A DNA stretch of 64,000 nucleotides from Sinanaerobacter chloroacetimidivorans (GCF_018128545.1 NZ_JAGSND010000008.1:124001-188000); one strand, 5' to 3'; shown: positions 7,612 through 17,108, numbered from the stretch's first letter. Made by a program: numbers and translations. The notes: generated by a model from the letters alone, not told the origin.

Positions 7612-9024
7612 ATGCACGAAAATAATCAATTCAATGAATATATAGCGTTTTTTCGAAAGAATCTGGGTGTCGGCGAAAGCTTTGATGTGGGTGAAAGAAA
7701 GCTCATTATCGGCGGGAAGGAAAGCTGCATTTACTATATTGAAGGATTTATTATCAGCGATATCCTGCAGGAAATTATCTCAGATTTTTTCTCGGTGGCT
7801 AAAAAAGATATGGATCAAACCGTTACGGCAATGGATTTTATCAAATCTCATTTGCCCTATGCTCAGGTTACATTAGAGAGCAATACGGATAAGATGGTAA
7901 AGGCGGTACTGTCCGGCCTCATCATCTTGCTGGTAGACGGTTATTCGGAAGCAATGATAATCGATCTTAGGACCTATCCGGTCCGTGGGATAGAAGAACC
8001 GGAGAAAGAAAAATCTTTAAGAGGGCCAAAGGACGGTTTTGTGGAAACTTTGATGTTCAACACCAAAATGATCCGCAGAAGAATCAGAGATACCAGGCTG
8101 GTTTTCGAAATGCACACCATTGGGTCGGCATCCAAAACCGATGTTTGCGTCACCTTTATGAAGGGAATTGCTGATGAAAAAGTGTTGGAAAAAATCAGGG
8201 ATAAAATGAAGGGAATCAGGGTGGACACTCTTACGGTTGGAGATCAGAGCCTTGTAGAAGCCATTGCAAAGTCACAATGGTTAAATCCGTTTCCAAAGGT
8301 GAGATACACACAAAGGCCTGACGTTGTAGCCGCTCACTTGACTGAAGGCAAAGTAGCGATTTTGGTCGACAACAGCCCCACGGTTATTTTGATTCCAACC
8401 AGTATTTTTGATTTCCTTCAGGATACGGATGATTATTATTTCCCGATCCTCACGGGAAATTATTTCCGTATGCTGAGAATCATGAATATGCTTGCTGTCA
8501 TTTTTTTAACACCCGCCTATCTGCTGATTGCGGAGGAACATATTCCTGTACCGGACAGACTGGATTTTTTTATCCCGGATGAAGGATATGCGATACCTTT
8601 ATTTGCACAGTTTATTCTGCTGGAATTTGCTATTGATGCCTTGAAGCTGGCTTCCCTGAATACCCCTAGTTCTTTGGGCATGTCCCTTTCTGTTATTGGC
8701 GCTTTGATTTTAGGTCAATTCTCTATAGATTCCGGCTGGTTTATTCCTCAGACCATTCTCTGCATGGCGGTGTTGGCTCTTGCGAGCTTTACGCAGCCAA
8801 GCATTGAGCTTGGCTACGCAATAAAATTCATGCGAATTTTAATTCTGGTTGGCGTTGCCGTAGCCGGTGTCTATGGTGCGGTTGCCGGGATCATCATCAA
8901 TATTATCGCTCTGGTGAAAACAAAGAATATAATAGGTGTATGTTATTTATATCCCCTTTATCCTTTTGACTGGAAGATACTGAAACGGCTTGTTTTCAGA
9001 ACTAGAAAGGATGCAAAAGATTAG
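7612..9024 (+). CDS. GerA-family spore membrane protein, SpoVAF-like
   Basis: The 470-residue protein has the GerA/SpoVAF architecture: a soluble N-terminal half (about residues 1-270) with the GESFDV...YIEGF start typical of SpoVAF, then membrane segments from about residue 285 to 440, and a short basic C-terminus (YPFDWKILKRL). The family acts in spore nutrient sensing or ion and DPA movement at the spore inner membrane. I chose the ATG at 7612 (AAAGGGAG upstream) over an in-frame TTG at 7567. There is no gerB, gerC or spoVA neighbour, so it is an orphan. It lies 69 nt after pyrE and ends in TAG. Confidence 0.8.
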   Translation: MHENNQFNEYIAFFRKNLGVGESFDVGERKLIIGGKESCIYYIEGFIISDILQEIISDFFSVAKKDMDQTVTAMDFIKSHLPYAQVTLESNTDKMVKAVLSGLIILLVDGYSEAMIIDLRTYPVRGIEEPEKEKSLRGPKDGFVETLMFNTKMIRRRIRDTRLVFEMHTIGSASKTDVCVTFMKGIADEKVLEKIRDKMKGIRVDTLTVGDQSLVEAIAKSQWLNPFPKVRYTQRPDVVAAHLTEGKVAILVDNSPTVILIPTSIFDFLQDTDDYYFPILTGNYFRMLRIMNMLAVIFLTPAYLLIAEEHIPVPDRLDFFIPDEGYAIPLFAQFILLEFAIDALKLASLNTPSSLGMSLSVIGALILGQFSIDSGWFIPQTILCMAVLALASFTQPSIELGYAIKFMRILILVGVAVAGVYGAVAGIIINIIALVKTKNIIGVCYLYPLYPFDWKILKRLVFRTRKDAKD

Positions 9025-9467
9025 CCGGTGACAGAACCGGTAGAACGATAATAGAATTTAACAAATTTTATGTTATAGAAATCGCAAGAAATAATATCCT
9101 GGGTTTCTACATCCAACAGCAGGATATAGTTGATGCCGACGCCAATGAGCCGCCCGGTTCGCATGACCCGATTGCTGGTGCCTATCAGAAATTCAACTTC
9201 TACGTATTTTCCGATTTGCGTTCTCAGGAAGCCATTCATATATTGCAAGCTTTCATAATCGAGTTTCTGTCTCAGTTCAGGTGGAAGGAGAGGATTGCTG
9301 GGGACGCTGATACTGGGAGACTCAGATGTTGCAGGCAATGTAGAAGGAAGCTGAGGATAGAGCGGTACGGGAGTCCCAAGATTAGGGGAACCCGGCGCTG
9401 ACGGCATCTGCAGCTCTAATTCCTGCATTTTCTGTACCCTGGATTTAATTAGGTTACAATCAAACAT
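9021..9467 (-). CDS. gerQ: GerQ-like spore coat protein
   Basis: The 148-residue protein has a Pro/Ser-rich N-terminal half and a C-terminal GerQ-like beta domain (SLQYMNGFLRTQIGKYVEVEF, then GRLIGVGINYILLLD). In Bacillus GerQ is a coat protein needed for CwlJ to localise, and is encoded next to cwlJ as here. The ATG at 9467 has AAAGGA upstream; the longer open frame would run into cwlJ. It lies 20 nt downstream of cwlJ and ends within the 3' end of the convergent GerA-like gene. Sequence similarity is moderate but the synteny is strong. Confidence 0.78.
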   Translation of the reverse strand: MFDCNLIKSRVQKMQELELQMPSAPGSPNLGTPVPLYPQLPSTLPATSESPSISVPSNPLLPPELRQKLDYESLQYMNGFLRTQIGKYVEVEFLIGTSNRVMRTGRLIGVGINYILLLDVETQDIISCDFYNIKFVKFYYRSTGSVTG

Positions 9468-9487
9468 AAGTAAACGATCCTTTCTTT

Positions 9488-9940
9488 TTAAGTATTGGCA
9501 TAATATTGAGTGGGGATATAGAAGCAATGATCCCCTACCCGGTTATGAATGACCCCTACGTTGGTAGGAAAATAAGGCGGGCAACTGGCGCTGTAGGGAT
9601 TGAAGAAGAACAGGGAATGATCCACACCTTGAAGCTTGTTTCCTGCCATAGCCCAGTCAACGATGGCATAATGCTCATCAGTAGGGTTCATATTTGCCAC
9701 GTTTTGTGGATTATAGACACCTCCTACAGAGGTTTGCATACATACAAATTGTCTCGTGTGTTCAATAATATTTCTAACATTTCCGCCCTGACTCACTCTC
9801 GAAAATTCACCAAAAGGAACCGTAGCCCTGTTCATAATCACCGTAGCCACAGCTCTCATTCCGTCTTCTCCTTCGCCGCCTGCCTCACATTGAATTAATC
9901 GTGCAAAAAGTTCTCGCGTATCAAATTGATCAAAAGCCAT
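9488..9940 (-). CDS. cwlJ: Spore cortex-lytic cell wall hydrolase CwlJ
   Basis: The 150-residue hydrolase_2 domain protein starts with an ELFARLIQCEAGGEGEDGM segment holding the conserved catalytic glutamate, continues through VATVIMNR, and ends with HCFYIPT. It lacks a signal peptide and a peptidoglycan-binding domain, which fits CwlJ rather than SleB. CwlJ degrades spore cortex during germination. The ATG at 9940 has GAGGTG at good spacing; a GTG at 9949 is possible. It forms an operon with gerQ. Confidence 0.85.
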   Translation of the reverse strand: MAFDQFDTRELFARLIQCEAGGEGEDGMRAVATVIMNRATVPFGEFSRVSQGGNVRNIIEHTRQFVCMQTSVGGVYNPQNVANMNPTDEHYAIVDWAMAGNKLQGVDHSLFFFNPYSASCPPYFPTNVGVIHNRVGDHCFYIPTQYYANT

Positions 9941-9967
9941 GTAAGTCACCTCGATAAAGTTTTACTT

Positions 9968-9995
9968 TAGTATATGCGGGGGCTCGAAAATGTGA
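9968..9995 (-). promoter_or_regulatory. Candidate sporulation-sigma promoter for cwlJ-gerQ
   Basis: Read on the minus strand, TCACATT (9995-9989) and CATATACTA (9976-9968) are 12 nt apart. This resembles mother-cell sigma-E/sigma-K promoters (a CATA-N3-TA type -10). cwlJ of Bacillus is sigma-E dependent, which supports the reading. The spacing is slightly short. Confidence 0.45.
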
Positions 9996-10026
9996 TAAAG
10001 AAGAGAGGAAAATAGGACATGAAATC

Positions 10027-10743
10027 TTATTCGGCGGATTGGTTATCGGGCGAATTGAACTTTATTTCAGGAACATCTTCCTCATCAGCCTGCATTTTTT
10101 CATATTTAAAAAACATTTTAAATGTCCGATCCAATGTTTCGTGCTTTATTGCGGTAGAATCAAACTTAAGCAGCTTAAAGGTGGTCTGAACACAAAATCC
10201 GATTAAAAACGCAGAGATTATTGTGCCGATACCAAGCATACCGCCAAGCCTCCATCCGACAAACACGGCTAAAAGCTCAATCATGCCGCGGCAGACACCG
10301 ATCGGCAGTTTCGTCTTTCGTGTAAGTGCAATCATTAAGCTATCCCTCGGGCCTGCTCCAAAGGCAGAACCAATGTAAAAATAGGAGGCTAAGGCAATAA
10401 TAAACAATCCTGCAACCAACATGATGATTCCCCACACAAAATGATTTGCAACCGGTATGATGTCTAATCTAAGAATCAGATCCAAAAACATTCCGATAAG
10501 CACCATATTCAAAACAGTACCGAGACCAAGTTTCTCGCCCAGCAATAGTACGATGATTCCAATAACGACTCCTGTAATAATGGAAGCGTTTCCGATGCTT
10601 ATTCCTGCTGTTTTTGCAAATCCAACATGGAAAACTTCCCACGGAGCGTAGCCTATATGGGCATTCAGTGTAAATACGATTCCAAGTGCATATAGGAAAA
10701 GCCCCCAGATTAATCGCAGCAGACGGATATAAAATTGTTTCAT
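10027..10743 (-). CDS. YczE/YitT-type integral membrane protein
   Basis: The 238-residue protein has five or six hydrophobic helices and the YczE-like features YALGIVFTLNAHIGYAPWEVF near the N-terminus and GAGPRDSLMIALTRKTKLPIG in the middle. The C-terminus is acidic and cytosolic. The molecular function of this family is not established. It is divergent from a MocR regulator, an arrangement known from Bacillus yczR-yczE, so it is probably the regulator's target. The ATG has AAAGGGG 12 nt upstream. Confidence 0.75.
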   Translation of the reverse strand: MKQFYIRLLRLIWGLFLYALGIVFTLNAHIGYAPWEVFHVGFAKTAGISIGNASIITGVVIGIIVLLLGEKLGLGTVLNMVLIGMFLDLILRLDIIPVANHFVWGIIMLVAGLFIIALASYFYIGSAFGAGPRDSLMIALTRKTKLPIGVCRGMIELLAVFVGWRLGGMLGIGTIISAFLIGFCVQTTFKLLKFDSTAIKHETLDRTFKMFFKYEKMQADEEDVPEIKFNSPDNQSAE

Positions 10744-10765
10744 AATAATAAAAGCCCCTTTCTAT

Positions 10766-10806
10766 ATTGTATGACTTAAAATAATGTGTTATAGTAATTG
10801 TATGAC
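10766..10806. promoter_or_regulatory. Direct-repeat operator candidate for the MocR regulator
   Basis: Two perfect copies of ATTGTATGAC lie at 10766-10775 and 10797-10806, 31 bp apart (about three helical turns). A third, inverted copy (GTCATACAAT) is at 10904-10913. MocR-type regulators such as GabR and PdxR bind direct repeats with comparable spacing. The sites sit in the intergenic region between the membrane protein gene and the regulator gene. Confidence 0.6.
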
Positions 10807-10813
10807 AATCAAT

Positions 10814-10832
10814 TTGCAAGCGAGTCTTGCAA
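10814..10832. promoter_or_regulatory. Inverted repeat in the YczE-MocR intergenic region
   Basis: TTGCAAG and CTTGCAA are perfect 7-bp arms around CGAGT. The repeat lies 7 bp from the second operator-like repeat, and may be a further protein-binding site or an RNA hairpin. Confidence 0.4.
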
Positions 10833-10933
10833 CCAAAATAGTCAAAATGCTGATTAATCCTTATTATAACTGCATTTACGGCAGAGTCAATAGAACATTG
10901 TTTGTCATACAATATAAAGGGGAGTGGAAATTC

Positions 10934-12313
10934 ATGTGGAACCCTAAAATTATCGATACGGATAAAGTACTATATATCGCAATTGCTGATGCAATTGAAA
11001 GAGATATTCGCCTTGGAATTCTGAAACAAAATGAAAAAATGCCTCCTCAGCGGTCACTTGCGAAAACAATTGGCGTAAACCTGACTACCATTACAAGAGC
11101 ATATAAAGAAGCCGAAAAGCGAGGACTGATCACAGGTACTATCGGAAGAGGCACTTATGTTTCCGATGATAAAAAAGATAGAATCTTACCGGAAATTCTC
11201 GGGAGTGAAGATGAAATCATAGAACTTGGCCTGGTCGGTTCTATAAAAATTGAAGGTTATGACTTGTCGAAGCAGTTGAAAGCTGTTGCGAAAGGCCATG
11301 TTCTGGACTCACTTCTTGACTATGTTCCAAGCCAGGGAATCCGCAGACACAGAGAGGTTGCTGCGGGCTGGATAAAGCAATACGGGCTGAATGCGGATTG
11401 TGAGCATATTGTAATATGTGCGGGGGCCATGCATGCTATCAACTGCTGCCTTCTCGGACTTTTTGATCCGGGAGACAGGATCGCGGTGGATATGTTAACC
11501 TTCACCGGGTTTAAAAATGCAGCTCAGTTGAATCGTATGAAGCTTGAACCCATCGTGATGGATTCTGAGGGCATGGTTCCCGAGCATCTTGAAGAACAGT
11601 GTAAAAAGCATCAAATAAAAGGGATTTATCTGATGCCGAATCTGCAAAATCCAACAGCAACTGAAATGTCAAAGAAAAGAAAACGAGAAATTGCGGATAT
11701 CATCCTAAAATACGGCCTCATATTGATCGAGGATGATATTTATAATTTTATGAACGTGACAAATAAAACGGCGCTAAGTACCCTGGTCCCTGATAACGGT
11801 GTTTATATCTGCAGTATTTCAAAATCACTGTTTCCCGGACTCAGAATTGCATTTGCTTCGGTTCCCCAACGATTTCTGTACAAATTTAATCAGGCGGTCA
11901 CCAATACTGTATGGATGGCTCCCACGATAAGCTCTGAGCTGGTTACACAATTCATTGAAAGCGGTACTGCCGCGGAAATGATAAATCAAAAAAAGCTGGT
12001 CATTGAGAACCGGATTCAGCTTGCCAAAACTGTATTGAGAGACTATTCCTTTCAGGCCATTGAAGGAAGTCCTTTTCTATGGCTTAACCTTCCTGAAGGA
12101 TGGAATTGTGCGGAATTTGAAAACACAGCGCTAATGAATCATGTCAGAGTTATTTCTGCTTATAAGTTTTACGTTGGAACCCAATTACCGCCAAATGCAG
12201 TAAGAGTTTCACTGGGCTCCGTAGAAAATGATGAACAAATGCAAAAGGGGCTTCATATTTTATTGCGCATTCTGAAGCAATATCCGATCCTTGCATCCTC
12301 ATTTTTAATCTAA
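10934..12313 (+). CDS. MocR-type GntR regulator with aminotransferase domain
   Basis: The 459-residue protein has an N-terminal winged-helix GntR domain (about residues 10-75, PPQRSLAKTIGVNLTTITRAYKE) joined to a fold-type I PLP aminotransferase domain. The PLP lysine is in SISKSLFPGLRIAF. Such proteins sense PLP or amino-group ligands and regulate an adjacent gene, here most likely the divergent YczE-type gene. The ATG at 10934 follows AAAGGGGAG; the frame is open 150 nt further upstream without a ribosome site. The nearby 10-bp repeats are its likely operators. Confidence 0.9.
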   Translation: MWNPKIIDTDKVLYIAIADAIERDIRLGILKQNEKMPPQRSLAKTIGVNLTTITRAYKEAEKRGLITGTIGRGTYVSDDKKDRILPEILGSEDEIIELGLVGSIKIEGYDLSKQLKAVAKGHVLDSLLDYVPSQGIRRHREVAAGWIKQYGLNADCEHIVICAGAMHAINCCLLGLFDPGDRIAVDMLTFTGFKNAAQLNRMKLEPIVMDSEGMVPEHLEEQCKKHQIKGIYLMPNLQNPTATEMSKKRKREIADIILKYGLILIEDDIYNFMNVTNKTALSTLVPDNGVYICSISKSLFPGLRIAFASVPQRFLYKFNQAVTNTVWMAPTISSELVTQFIESGTAAEMINQKKLVIENRIQLAKTVLRDYSFQAIEGSPFLWLNLPEGWNCAEFENTALMNHVRVISAYKFYVGTQLPPNAVRVSLGSVENDEQMQKGLHILLRILKQYPILASSFLI

Positions 12314-12384
12314 TTTTAATCTTTATTTAAGAAGCCTTGAAAGTTTTTCCATTATCATATCGTTATAGTAAGCAGAAATCACAT

Positions 12385-12453
12385 AAATGAACGGCAGATT
12401 TGTGATTTCTCGCATAAGCTCGCCGCTATTCTGCTGGAAAACAGGCGAGCCGG
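12385..12453 (+). other. Two hairpins upstream of the small UBA-like gene
   Basis: AGAAATCACA...TGTGATTTCT forms a 10-bp inverted repeat, followed by CTCGCC...GGCGAG. These are the only visible structures in the 158-nt gap after the MocR gene. No T-run follows either hairpin. Confidence 0.3.
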
Positions 12454-12471
12454 GAAAGGAGGTATAATGAT

Positions 12472-12675
12472 ATGGTAACCAATGATCAGGTGGAAAAGCT
12501 CTGCGATTATGCCAGAATCTCTTATGAGGATGCGAAATCGGCTTTAAATAAAACAGAAGGTGATGTAATTGAAGCTCTTATCGATCTGGAACAGCTTGGG
12601 AAGGTGGCTCCGATGAGAGGGAGATCTCCTCAGGGGTCCTCGGCGCTCCTTTATTCCGCTCTATTTATGTTATAA
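12472..12675 (+). CDS. Short UBA-like (DUF4342-type) protein, possibly truncated
   Basis: The 67-residue product starts with a UBA/TS-N-like three-helix region (QVEKLCDYARISYEDAKSAL, then TEGDVIEALIDLE), as in DUF4342 proteins. Full-length relatives usually continue well beyond this point. Here the frame ends in an unusual hydrophobic tail (SSALLYSALFML) 36 nt before a MITE-like element, so the 3' end may be truncated. A strong AAAGGAGG site precedes the ATG at 12472. Function is unknown. Confidence 0.6.
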   Translation: MVTNDQVEKLCDYARISYEDAKSALNKTEGDVIEALIDLEQLGKVAPMRGRSPQGSSALLYSALFML

Positions 12676-12710
12676 AATGCACTAATCTGATTATTTATAT
12701 TACATGTGAA

Positions 12711-12972
12711 AGGGCTGCCCAAAATAGAAAGAAGATATACATTTGGAATGACCATGGTTTGCAGGGTATTTTGAGGAATTTCTATCTTTTCAAATTTTGT
12801 AACCAAGGCTTTTAGCGAGCATGAAATGCGAAGAAAAGCACTGTTTGAGCGAAGCGAGTTTGCTTTTCTGTCTAAAAGTCGGGAACAAAATTTATAAAAA
12901 GATAAATTTCGAAAACGAACCCTGCAAATTATGACCATCCAAATATATCTCAGATCTATTTTGGGCAGCCCT
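12711..12972. mobile_element. MITE-like palindromic element, about 262 bp
   Basis: The ends are perfect inverted repeats (AGGGCTGCCCAAAATAGA at the left, its complement at the right). The similarity continues inward, imperfectly, for about 100 nt on each arm, so the whole element can fold into one long hairpin. The centre contains GAGCGAAGCGAGTTTG. No convincing protein is encoded; the minus-strand open frame across it is a by-product. I could not identify a clear target duplication. Confidence 0.75.
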
Positions 12973-13023
12973 TCTGTGTATCTATCAAATTGGAGGATCT
13001 AAATGAAAGTATTTCATTTCATC

Positions 13024-13323
13024 TTATTCTTTATTGTTATGATTCATACCTTTTGATGAATTCTCTTTTTTTCCCATCAGCATCATCATAGGCACCATAA
13101 GCACCATCATAATCGGACAAATGAAAGGAATGATCCCTAGCAGAAAACCTTTATAACCAAGAAGCGGTAATAAAAGGATCAGCAGGATAGGGATTCCGCA
13201 GCATAATGCCATCATTTTCAAATGCGATTTATGGCAGCTGTGTTTCTGGTTGTCAGTTTGGATATGTTCCTGATTCGTGTTTACGATATCATTATGATTT
13301 TCATTTTTTTTGCAGCAATTCAT
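13024..13323 (-). CDS. Small Cys/His-rich membrane protein
   Basis: The 99-residue protein has a hydrophilic N-terminus rich in Cys, His and Asn (NCCKKNENHN; HSCHKSHLKMMALCCG), then two hydrophobic segments (about residues 42-60 and 62-82) separated by a glycine turn, and a short basic tail. An AAGGAG site precedes the ATG. The Cys/His content suggests metal contact, as in small proteins of heavy-metal loci, but I do not recognise a defined family. The neighbours give no functional hint. Confidence 0.55.
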   Translation of the reverse strand: MNCCKKNENHNDIVNTNQEHIQTDNQKHSCHKSHLKMMALCCGIPILLILLLPLLGYKGFLLGIIPFICPIMMVLMVPMMMLMGKKENSSKGMNHNNKE

Positions 13324-13577
13324 ACCATCATCTCCTTATCAGTATTGCTATGCTTTATTTATAACAGATCGATATGGAGATTTTATGGAGCTGTGGTATA
13401 TTTTAAATTTGATTTTAATAAGAGCTGCAATGTAATTTTTAAGAGAGCCGCAAACGGAGTTGCCTATGGTTAAACCATCTTATATTATGGTATAATAAAG
13501 TATCAAAAAATAAGAAGTTATCTGTTATTGCAGAGAGTAAATCAGTATTTCATACTGATAGGAAAAAAGGGATAAAC

Positions 13578-16500
13578 ATGGGTTTTACACATCTTCACGT
13601 ACATACGGAATATAGTTTGCTGGATGGTGCTTCGAGGATCAAGGATTTGATTGCGAGAACCAAGGAGCTCGGCATGGACTCGGTGGCTATTACGGATCAC
13701 GGAGCCATGTTTGGTGTCATAGATTTTTATAAGGAAGCCAAAAAACAAGGAATCAAGCCTATTATCGGCTGTGAGGTTTATACCGCTGCCAGAACCATGA
13801 GGGACAAGGACGCAGAGAAGGATAAGCATCAGGGCCACCTTGTTTTACTTGCTGAAAATCAGCAGGGATATAATAATTTAATGAAGATCGTCTCTGCTGG
13901 GTATACGGAAGGATTCTATTATAAGCCGAGAATCGACCATCATGTTCTGAGGCAATATAAGGGTGGGATTATTGCTTTGAGTGCCTGTCTTGCCGGAGAT
14001 ATACAAAAAAAATTGCTGAATAATGATTACGAAGGGGCAAAAAAGGAAGCGCTGGAGCTTTTGGATATTTTTGGCGAGGGTAATTTCTTTCTGGAACTGC
14101 AGGACCAGGGGCTGGAAGAGGAACTGAAGATACTGCCATTAATGAAACAGCTTCATGAAGAAACAAAGATTCCCTTTGTTGCCACCAATGACGTTCATTA
14201 TGTGAGACAGGAGGACGCTGTTCCCCATGATGTACTTTTGTGCATTCAGACTGCCAGAACCGTTGAAGATGAAAACCGAATGCGCTTTCCCAATGATCAG
14301 TTTTATTTAAAATCTGAAGAGGAAATGGAGCATTTGTTTGCGGATATCCCTGAAGCTTTGGAGAATACGGTAAAGATTGCCCAAAGGTGCAATGTGGATT
14401 TCCGGTTTGGGGAAATTCATCTGCCGGAATTTCATGCTCCCGACGGTCAGGACAACCGACATTATCTGAGGTCGCTTTGCTATGAAGGCCTGAGAGATCG
14501 TTATGGTGAGATCTCGGAAGATTTGGGCGAGCGGTTGGAATATGAGCTTGGTACCATTGAAAATATGGGCTATGTGGAGTATTTTCTCATCGTCTGGGAT
14601 TTTATCAATTTTGCAAAACAAAACGGGATAATGGTCGGACCTGGCAGAGGCTCCGCCGCCGGAAGCATCGTGGCTTACGCACTAAAAATTACGGACATCG
14701 ATCCTATCAAATACGGACTTATCTTTGAACGCTTTTTAAATCCTGAACGAATCAGTATGCCGGATATCGATATCGACTTCTGCTATGAAAGAAGGCAGGA
14801 GGTAATCAATTATGTAATCGAAAAATACGGGGAAGATAAGGTTGCCCAGATCATTACCTTCGGAACCATGAAGGCTAAGGCAGCAGTAAGGGATGTAGGG
14901 CGTGCCATCAATATGAGCTACAGCGACGTGGATGTAATCGCCAAAGCAATTCCTTTTGATTTGAAAATGACCATCGATAAAGCTTTGGATTGGAATTCGG
15001 AGCTGCGGGAATCCTATGAATCGGACAAACGGGTAAAGGAGCTTCTGGATACGGCTCGGGCTCTGGAAGGGATGCCGAGACATGCTTCCACCCACGCTGC
15101 CGGGGTGGTGATTTCCAAAAAAAGTCTGAATGAATATGTCCCTTTGTATTTAGCCGATAAAGGAGTCAGTACCCAGTTCCCTATGGGAACTATAGAAGAA
15201 CTGGGGCTGTTGAAAATGGATTTCCTGGGATTGCGGAATCTTACGGTAATAAGAGATGCCCTGGAGCTCATAGAACAAAATCATGGGGTCAAACTTGATC
15301 TGTCCAGGATGGAGTATAATGACAAAGCTACCTACGAGCTCATCAGCAGCGGAAATACCCAGGGGGTATTTCAGCTTGAAAGCTCAGGAATGACTCAATT
15401 TATGAAAAACCTGAAGCCGGACTGCCTAGAAGATATTATTGCGGGAAATGCTCTCTACCGGCCGGGACCCATGGCTTCCATCCCTACATACATAGAAAAC
15501 AAAAAGAATCCCCATCGCGTTCAGTATCTGCATCCCAGCCTGGAGCCGATTTTGTCTGTTACCTATGGCTGCCTTGTATATCAGGAGCAGGTTATGCAGA
15601 TCGTTCGTGACCTGGCGGGATATACCTATGGGCGGAGTGATTTGGTGAGACGAGCCATGGGAAAGAAGAAAATGGATATTATGTTGAAGGAACAGGAATA
15701 CTTCATTTACGGGAAAGAGGATGAAGAGGGAAATCTGGAGATCAGGGGCTGTATCCGAAATGGGATACCGGAGGAGGCAGCCAGAGAAATCTATAACCAG
15801 ATGATCAGCTTTGCAGAGTACGCCTTCAATAAATCCCATGCCGCAGCCTATGCTGTTTTGACCTATCAGACTGCTTATCTGAAAACCTATTATCCCGTAG
15901 AATTTATGGCGGCACTGATGACCAGCGTTATTGGCGATTCAGCTCAAATCGCCAAATATATTAGAAACTGCATGGAAATGAAAATTCAGGTTCTACCGCC
16001 GGATATCAATGAAAGCCATGTAAAATTTACCGTGAAGGACGGAAAAATCCGATTCGGTCTGCTTGGCGTGAAAAATGTGGGCGAGGGTGTGATTCAGGCC
16101 ATTATCAAGATGAGAGAGGAAAAGGGCGTACCGCAGGATATTTTCCAGTTCGTGAATCAGGTGGATATCCATGAGATCAATAAGAAGGCCATCGAAAGTC
16201 TGATTAAAGCAGGAGCCTTCGACTGTCTCAATGACAACAGAGCGAAGCATTTGGCCGTGTATGAGAGTATCATCGAATCCGCACAGAATAATGTCAGAAA
16301 AAATCTGGAGGGACAGATTTCCCTTTTCCAGATGAACTCCGATGCCATGCAGAGTTCTTCCATTGAGGGCAATCTTCCGGATGTGGAGAATTTTTCAAAA
16401 GATTTGCTTATGGCCATGGAAAAAGAAATGCTGGGAGTCTATATTACAGGACATCCTTTGTCAGATTATGCGGAGAAAATTGAAAAGCTGGTAACCCTAA

Positions 16501-17039
16501 CTTCAGATGACTTGCTTCATGTTGAGATCCATGACGAGATTCAGGATGGAATGCCTGTTACTATGGCAGGCATGATTAGTTCCAAAAAGACATTAATCAC
16601 AAAAAGTAATAAAATGATGGCCTTTCTGCAGGTGGAGGATCTTTACGGAAGTGTGGAGGTTCTCGTATTTCCCAATGTTTATGAACGCTCTCTTGCTCTT
16701 ATGAAGAATGATACGGTCATCGTTGTCAAGGGTACCTTAAGCTTTAAGGAAGAAGAAACACCGAAGGTACTGGCAGATAAAATTTTTCATATCAATGATA
16801 TTGCTGGGAAAACTATAGCTAATGTTCTAAATCTGACGATACCGGCGGAAATGGAGGAAGCAGCAGCTTTTGCGGGTATCCGTTCCATTCTCACGGAGCA
16901 TAAAGGTGATACACCGGTTGTGATAACGGTGGCTGCAACAAAAAGGAAATATAAAACAAATTCCGACCTATGGGTAAGTATTGGTGAAATTTTGATAAAG
17001 AAACTGGCAGATTTCATTGGCAAAGAGAACATTAGATGA
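13578..17039 (+). CDS. dnaE: DNA polymerase III alpha subunit, DnaE type
   Basis: This replicative polymerase has 1153 residues. The N-terminal PHP domain (HLHVHTEYSLLDGA, about residues 5-18) is followed by the polymerase core with GPGRGSAAGS near residue 355 and the catalytic PDIDIDF near residues 395-401. The helix-hairpin-helix and OB-fold regions lie in the last 300 residues (VTMAGMISSKK, VLVFPNVYE). The length and lack of an exonuclease insertion mark DnaE rather than PolC. Glycolytic genes follow 69 nt downstream. Confidence 0.97.
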   Translation: MGFTHLHVHTEYSLLDGASRIKDLIARTKELGMDSVAITDHGAMFGVIDFYKEAKKQGIKPIIGCEVYTAARTMRDKDAEKDKHQGHLVLLAENQQGYNNLMKIVSAGYTEGFYYKPRIDHHVLRQYKGGIIALSACLAGDIQKKLLNNDYEGAKKEALELLDIFGEGNFFLELQDQGLEEELKILPLMKQLHEETKIPFVATNDVHYVRQEDAVPHDVLLCIQTARTVEDENRMRFPNDQFYLKSEEEMEHLFADIPEALENTVKIAQRCNVDFRFGEIHLPEFHAPDGQDNRHYLRSLCYEGLRDRYGEISEDLGERLEYELGTIENMGYVEYFLIVWDFINFAKQNGIMVGPGRGSAAGSIVAYALKITDIDPIKYGLIFERFLNPERISMPDIDIDFCYERRQEVINYVIEKYGEDKVAQIITFGTMKAKAAVRDVGRAINMSYSDVDVIAKAIPFDLKMTIDKALDWNSELRESYESDKRVKELLDTARALEGMPRHASTHAAGVVISKKSLNEYVPLYLADKGVSTQFPMGTIEELGLLKMDFLGLRNLTVIRDALELIEQNHGVKLDLSRMEYNDKATYELISSGNTQGVFQLESSGMTQFMKNLKPDCLEDIIAGNALYRPGPMASIPTYIENKKNPHRVQYLHPSLEPILSVTYGCLVYQEQVMQIVRDLAGYTYGRSDLVRRAMGKKKMDIMLKEQEYFIYGKEDEEGNLEIRGCIRNGIPEEAAREIYNQMISFAEYAFNKSHAAAYAVLTYQTAYLKTYYPVEFMAALMTSVIGDSAQIAKYIRNCMEMKIQVLPPDINESHVKFTVKDGKIRFGLLGVKNVGEGVIQAIIKMREEKGVPQDIFQFVNQVDIHEINKKAIESLIKAGAFDCLNDNRAKHLAVYESIIESAQNNVRKNLEGQISLFQMNSDAMQSSSIEGNLPDVENFSKDLLMAMEKEMLGVYITGHPLSDYAEKIEKLVTLTSDDLLHVEIHDEIQDGMPVTMAGMISSKKTLITKSNKMMAFLQVEDLYGSVEVLVFPNVYERSLALMKNDTVIVVKGTLSFKEEETPKVLADKIFHINDIAGKTIANVLNLTIPAEMEEAAAFAGIRSILTEHKGDTPVVITVAATKRKYKTNSDLWVSIGEILIKKLADFIGKENIR

Positions 17040-17108
17040 TATAATAAATCGAACATATTCAAATAAAACCCAAAAAAATAAGCTGAAATACGGTAGGAGG
17101 TAGTTATC

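Noticed and set aside
12651..12938. Minus-strand ORF of 95 codons
   Set aside because: It lies across the palindromic MITE-like element and has no family resemblance or ribosome site.
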